A stretch of 64,000 bases of DNA from Halichondria panicea. Lineage: Eukaryota > Porifera > Demospongiae > Suberitida > Halichondriidae. Under the pieces are notes generated by a model. It searched no databases and was not told the DNA's origin. It saw only the letters and a program-made list of their open reading frames with translations. Location: assembly GCF_963675165.1 (NCBI RefSeq), contig NC_087380.1, positions 3,401,803-3,465,802 on the forward strand. The letters are read 5' to 3'. Numbering within the stretch: the stretch's first letter is position 1; the number at the start of each line of letters is the position of its first letter. The position numbers and the translations under genes are program-made. This document shows positions 33,460-50,682 of this stretch, piece after piece.

Positions 33460-34053
33460 CTGTGTTGAGTAGGTGTTGCGTTGGTAATGGTAACAGGTTC
33501 CCGTAATTAGACTAACTACTTGATCTGTATTTGATAATAATTATACCCACGTCATAATTATTCCAAAATCAACTATAGTGCTGTTTGCCATAAATAATTA
33601 TTACAATGTATATACAGTATTAATGTGCGTGCACTTTTAATACGAGATTCTTATTTTGGCCCATCTAATGTCTAGCTGCACTTTTGTTAAATAAATTGGC
33701 TTATAGAATGTTCTTTTTTCCATATGCACACACCTCAGAATCAACGATGACTCTTAGGACTCGTACGATGTTCTAGTTTCTTTTTTGTTGTTTTTGGTTA
33801 TAATTTATTGTCACACATAATTATTGTATTGTACATGTATAATACTGTGTTGCCTATAGGCATTTGGCGTATATACAATTAATTATGAATGACCAGCACT
33901 GTGGAAAAAATCATCAATTTGAAAAGACAAGAAATAGTAAACATAGGTATTATACATCGTTAATAATTATGAAAAAAATGCCATGGCATATGGATAAATA
34001 ATTATAGGGAACGAGCAACAGTTGAAAACGTACAGTAAGTATACAGTCAATTT
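33460..34053. other. Convergent 3' ends of ZRANB2 and GLIS
   Basis: AT-rich 3' untranslated sequence for both genes. No further gene seen. Confidence 0.5.
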
Positions 34054-37000
34054 CTACTGTGCAGTGAACTCAGGAATGGAGTAATATCCGTTTTCAGGAT
34101 GCACTTGTAGCTGAGAATACTCACTTGCACCTAAACCAACGGCCTCAGCATAATTAGGAGGGGGTTGGGAGTAATGACCAGTCGGGTACATCGAGAGCCT
34201 CACGCCGTTGCTGTACTCAGGTTGTGGAGGGGAGTAGACCACTTGCATGGGGCTGGAGGGGTCGGAGCTGTACATATGGTCGTCTGAAGTTGGTTGCTCG
34301 GATACAAACACGCCTTGAGAGACTACGAGATGGTGAGCAGGATTCCTAGTGGGCGAAGCTTGAGACATGTGATGTACAGTTGCCAAGGGAGCTGCGTGAG
34401 ACAGCTGATAACCATTCTGTGAGATATTGTGGGAGTGAGAGAGCGTATTTGGGTAGGAGGTTAAGAGGGGTGGAGGTGGGTGGTTCGGTGCAAACACAGA
34501 GTTCATTGGGTGTCCACTTGACAATGGGTATTGGGCGAGGTGTGGATTAGGCTCCGTTTTGATTGGTCTGAGTTTCTCACGGGGAGGTGGTTTGTTAGTA
34601 ATCGATTTCCTTGGTTCAGAGACAGTTAGCGATTGTACTGTGAGGCAGTTACCTAGCTGTTCAGTACCGTCTTCTTGCCGAGGCTGTGTGTGATTGGATG
34701 CATGGGTATAAAGTTATAATATTGGCCACTATGTACTTGTAACAAAAATTGAATGGTTTGTAATTTAATTTGCCTACACGTATATAATTATGCTAAAATT
34801 AATACTCATTAAGGCATGCGCATTGCGGTACGCTATATATAGGAGGAACAAAGAGCAGTAACACAGTTACTAATATTCACCTTCTTCCGTTCTTGCAGAT
34901 GTGACTTTGTATGTTTCCTCAGAGAGCTTGGGTCAGTGTAGCGTTTAGTACAGCCAGGGTGAGTGCACACATAGGGCTTCTGTATGACAACCAGCGTGCA
35001 AGCATTATATAAAATGCAGAATGACTTTATCAGCTATATCTATATTGCTCTGTATTTTTAAGGACAAATCAGTGCAGCTAAAACGATCAACATTGTAAGC
35101 ACATAATACATGCGTGAACCGGGTACTTGGATGAGTGCAGCTTATTACATATAGACGTACCTGGTCAATGTGAGTCTTCTGGTGCTTGGACCTGTCGGAT
35201 GAGTTAGAAAATGATTTGTTGCAACCAAAGAACTGGCAGGTGTACGGCTTCTCTCCCGTATGAGTGCGGAGATGGATCTTAAGATTCTCCAGACGAGAGA
35301 ACGCTTTGCAGCATCCTGGATACTGCAACAGGAATATTAATTTAGCAACAATTTAATAATAAAAGCTTCCACTATAACTATAAAAAGTACCGTGCACACA
35401 TACATAGTAGACATTGGTATAGCCTCGGTCCCAGGCCGATTTTTCTCCGAAAGGGAGAAAAATACGACCTGGGACGAGGCTAATATTGGTATATGGATAT
35501 TCATTAGCAGTATTTCCAACAGTAATTGGCCAGTTTAAGTATTCATTGCAACAACTATGGTGGCCAATTAAATCCTACTTAGAATACAGGTGCAGTGTGT
35601 TTACTCCTAGGGTAGTATTCATTGCTGCTATAGACCAAGGCTGCAACTATTCATTGAGAAAGCCGCTGTCCGTCTATAGCTCATAGTTGAAGTGCTGGTA
35701 GGGAGCCGAGTATGAGACTTTTCCTGCATAAATATAGCTAATACTCTCTACTATAATTATAGGCAATAATTATATCTACTACATTTTTGACAACTATACT
35801 ATACTACATGTATGAGTGCTTATCCGATGTTACTCTATATACATGCATGAGGTGGGATCAAGTATATGATTGGGTTGAAACTATAGAAAATTGAGTAGTA
35901 TACTGAGGAGTAGAGATTGTATAGGCATACAGGAGCCCATAAATAGAGAGACCTCTCTATTTATGGGCTCCTGGTATATATATAGAATACATATGTGGCA
36001 CAGCAGTTTGAGTTGGTTCTCTAGTTTACCACAATCCACTTGATCATTGTGTGTTCAGATTACTATCTTGGTTACACCCAATCTGATAAAGCTTGCATGC
36101 ATTACACAGCATAAACCATGATATGCCAGTGTCATGAAAACTTTTCTACAAAATCAGGCTGGGGATTGAGGCCCCTATAGTGCTGTTTTTTGATTCACTG
36201 TGTTCACTTGGCATGATCTAATAACTGTAAGCTGGGTACCTAACAAAAATTCCAAGTGCACAAACATACACCTTGTATGCATGTGTGCGTGCACTTATTC
36301 AAAGGTGACAATATGACAGTGTGCATGAATGAACTACCGAACCTTAGGTCACACCTCAGGCAACAATAACAGCTGCCCATGATTAGGGTAAAAGTGTAAA
36401 GGGTAAACAGATTCATGTCACTTTTAGTCTAGCGAAGACCATGGACATTGGTATAGTAACACAATCCGTTTATGGAGGGAAACGGTCAATATACACAATT
36501 TTCACGCTTGACCAAATTGTCAAGTACTGCGTTATTGTAAACAAGTCGCTAGCTTTACCACAAAAATCCTAGACAGGTCATCAAGCCCTCTCTCATGCAT
36601 GATTTCCTTCAACTGGTAAACACCAAGCTCTCTTAAGCTTCCATTGAGCAGGTGCAACTCCCTTGCCACTGCTTATATAATCGTACACCTATAACATATG
36701 ACTATACGTACATACATAAGAGCCAGATGCTATCGTAAAAGGATATAATCCAAAATACGAAGTAGCTAATTGCTCGGTAAAAGCTGGGAAGTAAAACAGG
36801 CAGAATGCATGGGTGGCATTGTTTTGGATAAGGTTACACAAGGCCATTAATGTCTAAGAGAGACGAATAAAACAAAGGCAACGAATCACAAACACAGAAT
36901 TCCAGCTCAAGTGGAGAGAAGCACAATTCAGTTAGGGTTCTCAAAAGTTCAATTCAAAAAATGTGAAGCATCGTCAACTATTTAAAGGTCATATTGCGTA

Positions 37001-38348
37001 ACCATTGCTGCTATACTATTCTTAGGATAGTAGTAGGTTACCAGCTGAAAATCTGCACTTATAATACACAAACTATCAATGGGGCTTTACTAGTGCATGC
37101 ATGCATGTAAGAGGGACTTACTGTGCACTTGTTAGGCTTTTCACCAGAGTGGATCCGCATGTGAATGAGCAGCTTGTATCGAGCATTAAATGGTTTTTTC
37201 TTTCGAATACATGCTTTCCACATACAGGTGAAGTCCTCAGATTTTCCTTTTTCCACATGTCGACTCTCGATGTGCTGGACCAGATCCTCTTGCTCATCAC
37301 ACATCTGGTTGCAGCCCTCCCACAAACACACATATGGTTCCATATCATCTCTCGGTTGGTTAGAATGAGTTGATGTTGAGTGCGAGGTCATGCTACAGTT
37401 GCTCCTAGGGCTCAGATGGTCATAATATTCGATGGGTTGAGCAGCGGAAACCTGGTGTACTGCAAGGTTACTTGGCTGCTCATTTCCTGGATAGCTGTAT
37501 CTCAATAAACTTCTCCGACGGTGTTCCGTGAAAGTTATTTTGTTGGTGATGGTAGTGTCCATTGATCCATCCAGATTTTGGTTTTGTTCGATTGAAGTCT
37601 TTTGTTTTTGCAAGCGATAGTGTCCTGGAGCTCCGGGGATGGGTTCGACTTGTCCATTTGGTGGCATTGGGAACATTGCTGCTGTAAGAGAGGAACGATA
37701 CAGATCACTGAGTAGGTCAGAGTGAGGTGAACTTGAGAGAGCTCGCTTTCTGGAGAGATGGTGAGTCGAGCTGTGTGGACTCAACAACGAAGGGAAAGAA
37801 GGAACTTCACTGATGCCAGAGCCAAGATATGGAGACAGGGAGTTTATTGGTGGGATTGCAGAAGAAAAATCATCCAGATCTGTGTTACTACCGGAGATGC
37901 AACTAGACAACTGAGGAAGAAGTGAACGTTGTTGGGCTCTTAATTTGCTTTGAGGGCTGAGGTAGGGATTTTGCTCAAATGATGCATCCTGATCGTGACT
38001 TGGTTTTCTTGTTCTCTGAAAGCATAGAGTATTTGGAGCTTCTCGTCTCGTATGGGCACACTGCATCAAATTATTCTCCTGTTTGATACAAGCAGCCAGA
38101 TCTTGAGGTCCTTTGCAAATAGTCTGCTTCATTGGAGGATGGCCTTCACCTAGTACATTTCTTTGCAAACTCAGGTGTGGTAACGTGCAGTTATCGTCTC
38201 CAGATTTTTCCCCGTTAGAGAGCTGCAAGTTGTTGGTAACATCGGCGCAATGTTCTGATGAAACTGTGGGGTAGCCATTTTCTGCATGAAACAGTACAGG
38301 TGCAGCTATCTTGTACTGCAAAGGATGCCCAGATAAGTGGTTGTCCAT
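34054..38348 (-). CDS. GLIS: GLIS-type Krueppel zinc-finger transcription factor
   Basis: Four coding exons (37122-38348, 35161-35322, 34881-34979, 34054-34683) give about 705 residues. A long Ser/Gln-rich N terminus precedes five C2H2 fingers: [10 protein letters not shown]..., [59 protein letters not shown] and [19 protein letters not shown]. The phrases [12 protein letters not shown] and SGEKPNKCT fit GLIS1/GLIS3 better than GLI or ZIC. The C-terminal part has a sumoylation-type site (PIKTEP) and a PPNY (PPxY) motif near the end, which in vertebrate GLIS3 recruits WW-domain ubiquitin ligases. Introns fall after finger 3's first Cys and after finger 4. It diverges from ALR. Confidence 0.9.
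35420..35482. mobile_element. 63-bp foldback element with 9-bp target duplication, in GLIS intron
   Basis: tagcctcggtcccaggccg ... acctgggacgaggcta, flanked by acattggta (35411-35419) and atattggta (35483-35491), one mismatch. Same family as 2601-2655 and 63508-63574. Confidence 0.8.
35492..37121. other. Rest of GLIS intron
   Basis: A long intron of about 1.8 kb. Apart from the perfect hairpin I see no exon or recognisable element. Confidence 0.45.
35930..35973. repeat. Perfect hairpin, 21-bp arms, 2-nt loop
   Basis: caggagcccataaatagaga(g) followed by ac and the exact reverse complement, in the long GLIS intron. Confidence 0.85.
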
Positions 38349-38690
38349 TTTTAGATCTCTGTATGTGTGTAATAAAGTAGGGTGAATACAAGCAAGACCT
38401 AGTACCTGTAGTTAGCAGATCAAAAAAAGAGTTTTACAGTCATTACAATAATTAATGCATAGATGTAGACTAGATCTCTAGCATGCTAAAAAATAATATT
38501 TGTCTTACCTTATCCAAATTGCAAGTGCTTGCTTTGCAGAGAATGGCTGAATGATCAGCTTACTGTACTGACAAGGTACATGTACAGCTTTGGACAACAA
38601 CATGTACCTGACTAGACCCTCCCCCTACAAAAAGCCACAAACCTATGAATTCGATTAGAAAGGTCAACACGTGTTGACCTACTCAGAGAT
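38349..38690. promoter_or_regulatory. Shared 5' region of GLIS(-) and ALR(+)
   Basis: The start codons are about 340 bp apart in divergent orientation. For GLIS a possible 5' UTR splice acceptor (ctacag, plus strand ctgtag) lies near 38407. A palindrome aaggtcaacacgtgttgacct at 38661-38681 sits 10 bp before the ALR start codon and contains an E-box (CACGTG) inside inverted GGTCA half-sites. Regulatory role is inferred. Confidence 0.5.
38661..38681. promoter_or_regulatory. 21-bp palindrome with central CACGTG just upstream of ALR
   Basis: aggtcaacacgtgttgacct reads almost identically on both strands. CACGTG is the core site for MYC/USF/MITF-type bHLH factors, and AGGTCA half-sites bind nuclear receptors. 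Location between divergent genes suggests a binding site; this is inference. Confidence 0.45.
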
Positions 38691-40312
38691 ATGGCCACTG
38701 CACAGGAGCTCGAGCTGGAGAAAGATGGAGTTTCTAGTGGAAAGACAAGCTCTCAGCCTTCACAGTCTCACTTCACAAAACAGCCGGGAAAGAAATGTCG
38801 GGTCTGCACTGACTTCAAGACATGGACAAAAAGGAACCCTGTAAAGCAAGCCGCCAAGAAAGTAAGATACACCCCACCCCCCTTTTTATATATGCCTACC
38901 TCTGTACTGTAGATGAATCTATGTCTACCAAACTAAAATATATATCGGCACTAATCTTATATTTGAGAGGCGTTTAAATCTTAAAGTAATAACATTTTTT
39001 GCATGCAGGAGCGTGATGATTACAGGGGTTGCCCGGTGGACAGGGAGGAGCTTGGTAGAGCTACGTGGACTTTCTTGCACACAATGGCAGCGTATTACCC
39101 CGACCATCCCTCGGGAGAACAGAAGAAGGAAATGACGCAGTTCATCGATCTCTTCTCTCGTTTCTACCCGTGTGAGGACTGTGCTGAGCATCTACAGAAG
39201 AGGTTAAAAAGTGCTGTGTGTGTCTAACTAGATTAGGCCATTAGCAGGGACGTATGATAGTAGCTATGCCTAATTTTAGGCCAATTTCTTTTGTTCTACC
39301 ATAGATAAAGGAAAGAGAGGGATTGGAAACGGAAGTACCCTTGAATGAACATCCGCTTTACCCCGCGGTTCAATTGATGCTTGGCTTGTGACCAAGCTGT
39401 AAGGGGCGTGGCTTGCGAGGTAGCCAAGTTGATTCCTATTTATACGTAAGCCACTAGCAAATTTGCTCATTCTGTGCAGCTCACTTCTGATTTATCCCTA
39501 TTTTAGAAGTTATGACCAGGACGCTTACACGTACCCTTTAAAGCTATAACTCTACTTGAATATTTACCCTTTCACTGGGTGTGGTCAGTCATAGCTACAT
39601 TATAAATTGCTGAAGGAGATTATGTCTCGAGGAAACACAACTTTCTTATTTTGAGCAAGTTACCTGGAAAAAATAGGCAAAACACGGATAGTTTTTGAGG
39701 CACTATATAATGTTAAATGGTCAAGTGCACCACTTCCGTTTCCAATCCCTCTCTTCCTTTATCTATGAATGGGCAATTTGGATAGTGTCTGAAATGAATG
39801 GTTAAAAAAATATTGTCCTTTGCATGGTTTCTTATTGAGAGTATAACGAGAAGGAATTCACAGTTTTGTGGGTTATTCCACCCTATTGGTTGACTTGGTT
39901 CAGCTATATTAAAGCCAGAGGTAGGTGGCCGGCCTTTGTTGAGGGGTTGTTTTAATTGTACAAACTGATCATTCAGGACTTAATTGATGTATGGCATTTG
40001 TATCGGCCTTTCTGCATGGGGTGGCTGTTAAGAGGGGTGCATGTAGGAAACTCATAGAAATTGAGTAAGTTCCTAGGATTCCACTTATTAAACTGTAGTT
40101 TTCAACATCACCCTCACACGTGCACAAACCTCCACCACCACACACACAGACTGGGAGTGGATCCTCCTGACGTCAAGGACAGAGTGAGATTCTCGAGATG
40201 GATGTGTGGGATGCATAATGACGTTAACAAACGATTAGGCAAAAGAACGTTTGATTGCTCCAAGATTGATGAACGATGGTTGGATGGCTGGAAAGATGGA
40301 TCATGTGACTGA
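38691..40312 (+). CDS. GFER: FAD-linked sulfhydryl oxidase ALR (Erv1), complete copy
   Basis: Exons 38691-38861, 39009-39202 and 40150-40312 give about 175 residues. Exon 1 carries [12 protein letters not shown], the distal CxxC of the long animal form (CRACVDFKTW in human). Exon 2 has [20 protein letters not shown] and the redox-active [11 protein letters not shown]. Exon 3 has [15 protein letters not shown] and ends [20 protein letters not shown], nearly identical to human. The enzyme reoxidises MIA40/CHCHD4 in the mitochondrial intermembrane space and passes electrons to cytochrome c. The first Met gives the long-form N terminus. Intron 2 contains a 468-bp MITE. It converges with EARS2. 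Confidence 0.95.
39300..39767. mobile_element. MITE with about 35-bp termini in ALR intron 2
   Basis: Left end catagataaaggaaagagag followed by ggattggaaac; right end is the reverse complement ending ctttatctatg. Also present in the second ALR copy (56434-56906), so insertion predates the duplication. A relative of one terminus appears near 55402-55432. Confidence 0.75.
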
Positions 40313-40452
40313 TTTTTATATCTGTACGTGAGAGTTTCGATATTAGATATTAGAGTTGATGTAATTTATTCATGTTTCAGCTTTCAGCTTTCAGGAAAGA
40401 ATTTTGTTTTTTAATTAAAAATTAGCACAATGAATCACTCACAAATAATAAA

Positions 40453-45847
<5,395 letters not shown>

Positions 45848-46089
45848 TTACCGACATGTAGTGAAACCTCGAAAACTATCCGCTTTTCGCCGACGGTATA
45901 CGCTGCGCTGTTGTGTAGTTCGAAGAAGTTCTGAAAGAGTCAAACTCTGGAGTCAAACCAACTGGGTAACTACAGTGGAACCTCCCATAACAGACCCTCC
46001 CACTAGAGGACAACCTGTACATACGAAAGTTGTGTTTCCTTGAATACCCTAACATCAAAAACCGCTTCCTAAAATTAGATCATGTTTGT

Positions 46090-47155
46090 CATAAATACTG
46101 CAATCTGATTGGTTAGAGGAAATGTTCTATCCAATTTAGAAAATCATGTACTTCAATAGAAAATCATGTACTTCACTTAGAAAATCATGTACTGCCCTTT
46201 GCAGCTCACTTGGAAGTTTAGGGCAAATGGTAAATTGCAAAAAACCACTTGAGATAAGTTTACATAAGTAAGCCACAATACTATAGAACAAGGGACAAAG
46301 TTTAAATTTTGGAATGACCAGATCTTTATGTTTTGTTGTTGTAGTTTTTCATGCTATTTGTTGTAGCTCACATATAAGCTCACGTGAAGTTTTGGCAAAC
46401 AGTATTACTGTAAAATGCAAAAAACCACTTGTAACAGTTTACAGCACAACTTGGCCAAATCTCTATCTACAAGTACTCAGTTTGGGCTGTACGAGTAGCT
46501 TGATTACGAAATAAACTGCCTGTTCGTCTAGTTATTTTTTAAATTGTTGACTGAGAAACAGCCTGCTGCTGAACCAGTCTCCAATTCTCTGCCACAATGA
46601 CATAGTACGCCACTTAACTCCTCTTGGTAAGGATTAGTTTTTCATGGCTACCCAACCAGTAGTTTATGCTGAATACTGTACTAGGTATAGCTAGAGATCT
46701 ATATATCCACATAAAGATCTGAATCCAAAATTTTAACTTTGTTCCTTGTTCTATATAGTATTGTGGTTTACTTGTGTAAACTGTTACACTTATCTCAAGT
46801 GGTTTTTTGCAATTGACTATTTGCTCCAAACTTCCAAGTGAGCTGCAAAGGGCAGTAGCAAAGATTAGATAAGAACATTCAAATCTGATTGGCTAAATAC
46901 TCATGGTTGCTATGATCTAAAATGCTTAGACACTGTTTAGGAAGTTTCCACATGATTTAGAAGTCCTCAGGGCTAGTAGAACCCTCACTGCGTTCGGGAT
47001 ACTACAACCAGCCCTTTGGGCTTCTAAATCATGTAGAAACTTCCTAAACAGTGTCTAACTATTATATAGAACTGCCCATATTCAAAAACCGCTTCCTAAA
47101 AATAGAACTGCCCATATTCATTTAGCCAATCGGATTGCAGTATTAATTGTGACGC
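46090..47155. mobile_element. Large foldback element with internal hairpins
   Basis: Outer ends aatactgcaatctgattgg (46100) and its near complement ccaatcggattgcagtatt (47128-47148). Internal arms 46195-46325 pair with 46715-46855 (about 130 bp, caaaaaaccacttgagataa and others). A third hairpin lies at 46925-47058 (ttagacactgtttaggaagt against its complement). It starts about 50 bp after the duplicated block ends. Confidence 0.7.
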
Positions 47156-47480
47156 ATTAGAGCATTACAGGAGTATAAAAACAGCTACTCTATACGAGTC
47201 TTCTTCAAGGGATCTTTTGAACACACTAGCACTATAACGTATCGTCTCAGCCCAGCTCTACCGTCTCAATACCAGCTAAGGCGTATGATCGTTGTTGCTA
47301 TGATCTAGTACTCCAGTCTTCCTAGTATTCTTCGAGGGATCTTTGGCACACAGTACCGTACCGTCTCTAAACGAAGCAGGTTCGTTGTGCGTTGAGGGAT
47401 CTTTCGCACACACTACCTTACTGTCTCAGCCCAGCTCTACCGTCATCTCGTCTCTCAACAAAGCAGGTTCGTTGTTTGTG
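47125..47480 (+). promoter_or_regulatory. CCAAT/TATA core promoter with repetitive leader, no obvious coding region
   Basis: agccaatcgg (about 47131) precedes gagtataaaaacagctac (about 47172-47190) by about 40 bp. Downstream, three imperfect repeats of about 85 bp carry gagggatctttNgcacacac, tctcagcccagctctaccgt and gcaggttcgttgt. The leader phrases agctctaccgtctcaatacc match the leader of the 49550 gene, suggesting a paralogous promoter whose gene is lost or has moved. Confidence 0.45.
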
Positions 47481-49320
47481 TCGTGATTATAAAATGGTGT
47501 CTTGTTACTTTTTATCGCGGATTTTGCTGTATAATACGATGCAGTGTTCGCCCACGCAGTAGTTATCAGTAGTAAATCAAGCTTGTCTTGTCTGGTCATC
47601 ATTTTATATGCTAGATATTGCATGCTCTTTGCCAGTAAGGCGATTATCTATTTAAAGGAGGAAAGTGGCAGGGCAGCTCGAAACAATTTCTTCAAAACAA
47701 TGAACCAGTCATCGAGTTAGCTAGCGCTTGTGTAGAAGTACCTAGTAATAGAGATGTCAGACCGGAAGTAGTGCGTGGGCGTATTTTCGTACAGTAATTC
47801 AATGGTAAAAAACGGGACCAGAAAGTGAGTGAACAAGAAGGGCTTTCCGCAAGCCCTGGAAGAGTCTAGCAAACAACAGCTGTTCCCAGGGGTAAAAAAT
47901 AGCGTAGAATTTGATTTTTATAACAGTTTTTTATGATTTTAGCATTTGATGCTTGTTTTGTGTGTGATTTTTTCTCAAAGGTGATCATCATTTTGGCAAC
48001 CAAACATGAAAATGAACAAAAACACAAGTGAGCATGTCTTTCATCTCTAACTCTCTCCAGATTATGCAAAAAGTTGCTACAATAAGCTTTTATTTCTTGC
48101 GGAATCACATATTGCATGGATAGATGGGTGGAGCTGAGAATAGAAATGCAGTAAAATCAAGCCAAGTGTACCAATAGCTGTATTTATTTCTTAGAAGTTC
48201 TTAGAAGTTACTGAAAGTAATTATTGACGCAATCTGAAAGCCTCTGTTGAAAAGAAACAAGAAAGATTGGAGAGAATTCCAGGGACAACAATGTAATCTA
48301 CCAAAACTATTAAATTGCAAGAACTGATTCAATTTGCACACAAAAAAAGACAAGAGTAATCTACTGTATTAATTAGAAGCTGTCAACAGAGTTGTATCAT
48401 AGATTTATAGTTGTATAGCCTTAAATCTACATCACACTAAAAACGAATTATTTAGACCAAATGAAATTGACAGAAAAGTTGCTTATAAAGATCAAGAAAC
48501 AGATACTGAAGCGTAAGGTGGACATTGATGAGAGTTCTGAAACATGATACAATATACTGAAAAGATAGCATGGTTACTTTAAATCCAAAAGAACTCTCTG
48601 AAGCAGGAGACATCATATAGGGACATCATAAAGATATACATTACAGAAACATTATAAACTTCATAATAGATATCAAATGGTTACAATGTTAACTCCTGAG
48701 TCCTGAGTGTCCATTTCATACTTTTTTAAAAGAGAATAGACCAAGCGGTTCAGCAGATATGCTAACTTTAAGATCATTTCCGGTATTAACAACAAATTTC
48801 ATAAGTCCCGCCCAAGTACATTAAAATGCGGTAAATTTTTGTACGAATTTTTCCCTGACTAGTGTTCTTCAAAACGCTGTATCTCTGCATTCGCTTGACC
48901 AAATCCAGTGCAGTAAAGTTTTTCTGGTTTGCCTAGAGTGTTCAAAAGAGATAGTAATACATAGGAGTTAGAAATAGCAAAAATGAAAATCGGTCTGACA
49001 TCGCTACTAGTAAACTATGGCCTTTTTCTTCAGTTTGTAGATAGATAGGACCAAGAACTCTTCGAGTCGCCCTCAGGAATATCATAAGCTGCTGGTAGGT
49101 CACTGTTTATCGTCTAATATTTGACAAAATGACTAAAATCGGCAATGACCACACGATCTTTGTGGTAAATTTTTTGCCATCTACTTTTTCTGTCAACTGG
49201 TGTCTCGTCCAGCTCGCAATTTCTGTTGCTACGCACCAAACCTGGCCACGCCTCGGGCTTGGGCAATGAAGTCCAAGTTAGATAGACCACACCCACTCGT
49301 AGAATATGCGTCTTAGTAAC
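47481..49320. other. Intergenic, no supported gene
   Basis: AT-rich, stops in all frames, no splice-consistent family match. Confidence 0.45.
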
Positions 49321-49394
49321 CGCCTTGGTTACGGTTAGATTCCTCTGCTTTGCGCCTCGGGCTAACCGCAACCGCGGAGGTTACATAGACGCGC

Positions 49395-49549
49395 ACGCGA
49401 GTATAAATAGCAGCTACATGTACTCCTCTTTTGCACAACTGTATTCTAGCTGTACCGACTCAATACCAGCTCTATCTTCTCAACCCCAGCTCTATCATCT
49501 CAACCCCAGCTCTATCATCTCAACCCAGCTATCTCAACTCAACTTGAAA
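49395..49549 (+). promoter_or_regulatory. TATA-box core promoter and repetitive 5' leader
   Basis: gcgagtataaatagcagc places a strong TATA box at 49401-49407, about 145 bp before the start codon. The leader holds four direct repeats of the 20-bp unit tctcaaccccagctctatca. It parallels the promoter near 47172. Confidence 0.6.
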
Positions 49550-50682
49550 ATGGCTTGTCCACCGACCAAAAAGATGAAAAGTCATGAAAGTAATGCTGTA
49601 GTAAACATATATTGTGTATGCACTTATACTTTTACCCATGCAGTGCCTTCATGGACTTCAATCCTGGAACCCCTGGACCTGAGTGCAGTTCCTGAGGATT
49701 TCCAGTAAGTACACTTTAGTTACATGGTCCATCTAGGATATGGTCCTTATCCTTGTTCTTTACTCAACAGTCTTGAGCAAGTACTTTCTCAAAAGTGCGA
49801 AGGAGCAGTGTTTATAAATCTTCAATACGACACACAAGAAATTGTGCTGCAGTGTATTCTTAAAGGAACAGTGGGCGAGGAATTAATTCCGCTCATCCTT
49901 CAATCTGTAGACGAAGTTCCACCAATTTCACCAAGAGATTCACTCAAAGAAAAAATTTTGAGGTACGAGCTCGCACCGAGTAAAGTGGCCGTACATGACG
50001 TAATGACTGCGTCAAAGGTAATTTGGCCCATACCTTCAATCCAACATGGGAAAGTCCGAACAATCTGATTGATTCAATTGTGGAAACGTTGGGCGAAATT
50101 CCCATTGACACAACGCTCTCAACCGACCAAGATAATATATCTACATTGAAAGCTGATTTAGAGTTCCATGCAAGAAATACTCTTTTTCTACAACAACAGA
50201 AAGCAGCTAGTTATCCCAGTCTGGCTCTTTGGTGCATTTATATTACTCGAACGTTGTCAAATCAATTTCGAGATAATACATACAAGTACGGAAATCAATT
50301 TTCTGTCGTACGCACGAGTAAGAGAGGACCGCCTGCACAAACAGACTCATGTGTAGTCCTGATAGGTTCGACAGTACCCCGATTTTTGTATGAATGCAAG
50401 CCACAACTCTCGCCGAATGTAGAGCAATTATCGTCAAAGCACATAATTGATCATCTCCTGCAAGGCTATTACTGTGTAAAACATTACAAGGTCTCAAAAA
50501 TGTTTGTCTGTTTAACCGATTTGGCCGATTGGCATTATATGCGAATAGAATTGAAAGATTCAAAAATAGCCATAACTGGGTATAAACATATTGCTGGAAT
50601 TAACAAAAAGAAGATTTCTACAACATCCCTAACCCTGCATACACAATTTATAGTCGGGATGGAAAGTTCAATGTGTCAATAA
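49550..50682 (+). CDS. Protein with PD-(D/E)XK nuclease-like signature, one frame break
   Basis: Exons at about 49550-49589, 49644-49704 and 49771-50682, with a one-base frame break near 50018 (between VMTASK and NLAHTFNP). The N-terminal half (about 130 residues) is not recognised. The C-terminal part has TDSCVVLIGSTVPRFLYECK (Asp, 17 residues, then E-x-K), followed by a helix with LLQGYYCVKHYKVSKMF, then LTDLADWHYMRIEL. Asp...ExK plus a downstream Gln helix is the layout of the PD-(D/E)XK fold, common in transposon, effector and restriction-like proteins. No transposon termini were seen. It could be a domesticated or selfish nuclease or a lineage-specific gene family. The strong TATA promoter suggests regulated, high expression. 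Confidence 0.55.

Noticed and set aside
32903..33472. Second plus-strand frame of about 189 residues overlapping the ZRANB2 RS domain
   Set aside because: Out-of-frame reading of an arginine/serine-rich codon run; the RS frame continues the ZRANB2 exons in phase.
34054..38348. Assignment of the five-finger protein to GLI or ZIC
   Set aside because: [21 protein letters not shown] and the linker lengths fit GLIS; GLI proteins read FKAQYMLVVHMR at this place.
49598..49643. 46-nt intron using the first GT after SNA in the nuclease-like gene
   Set aside because: It leaves the wrong phase; the donor at 49590 (gtaatg) gives a 54-nt intron and an open frame.
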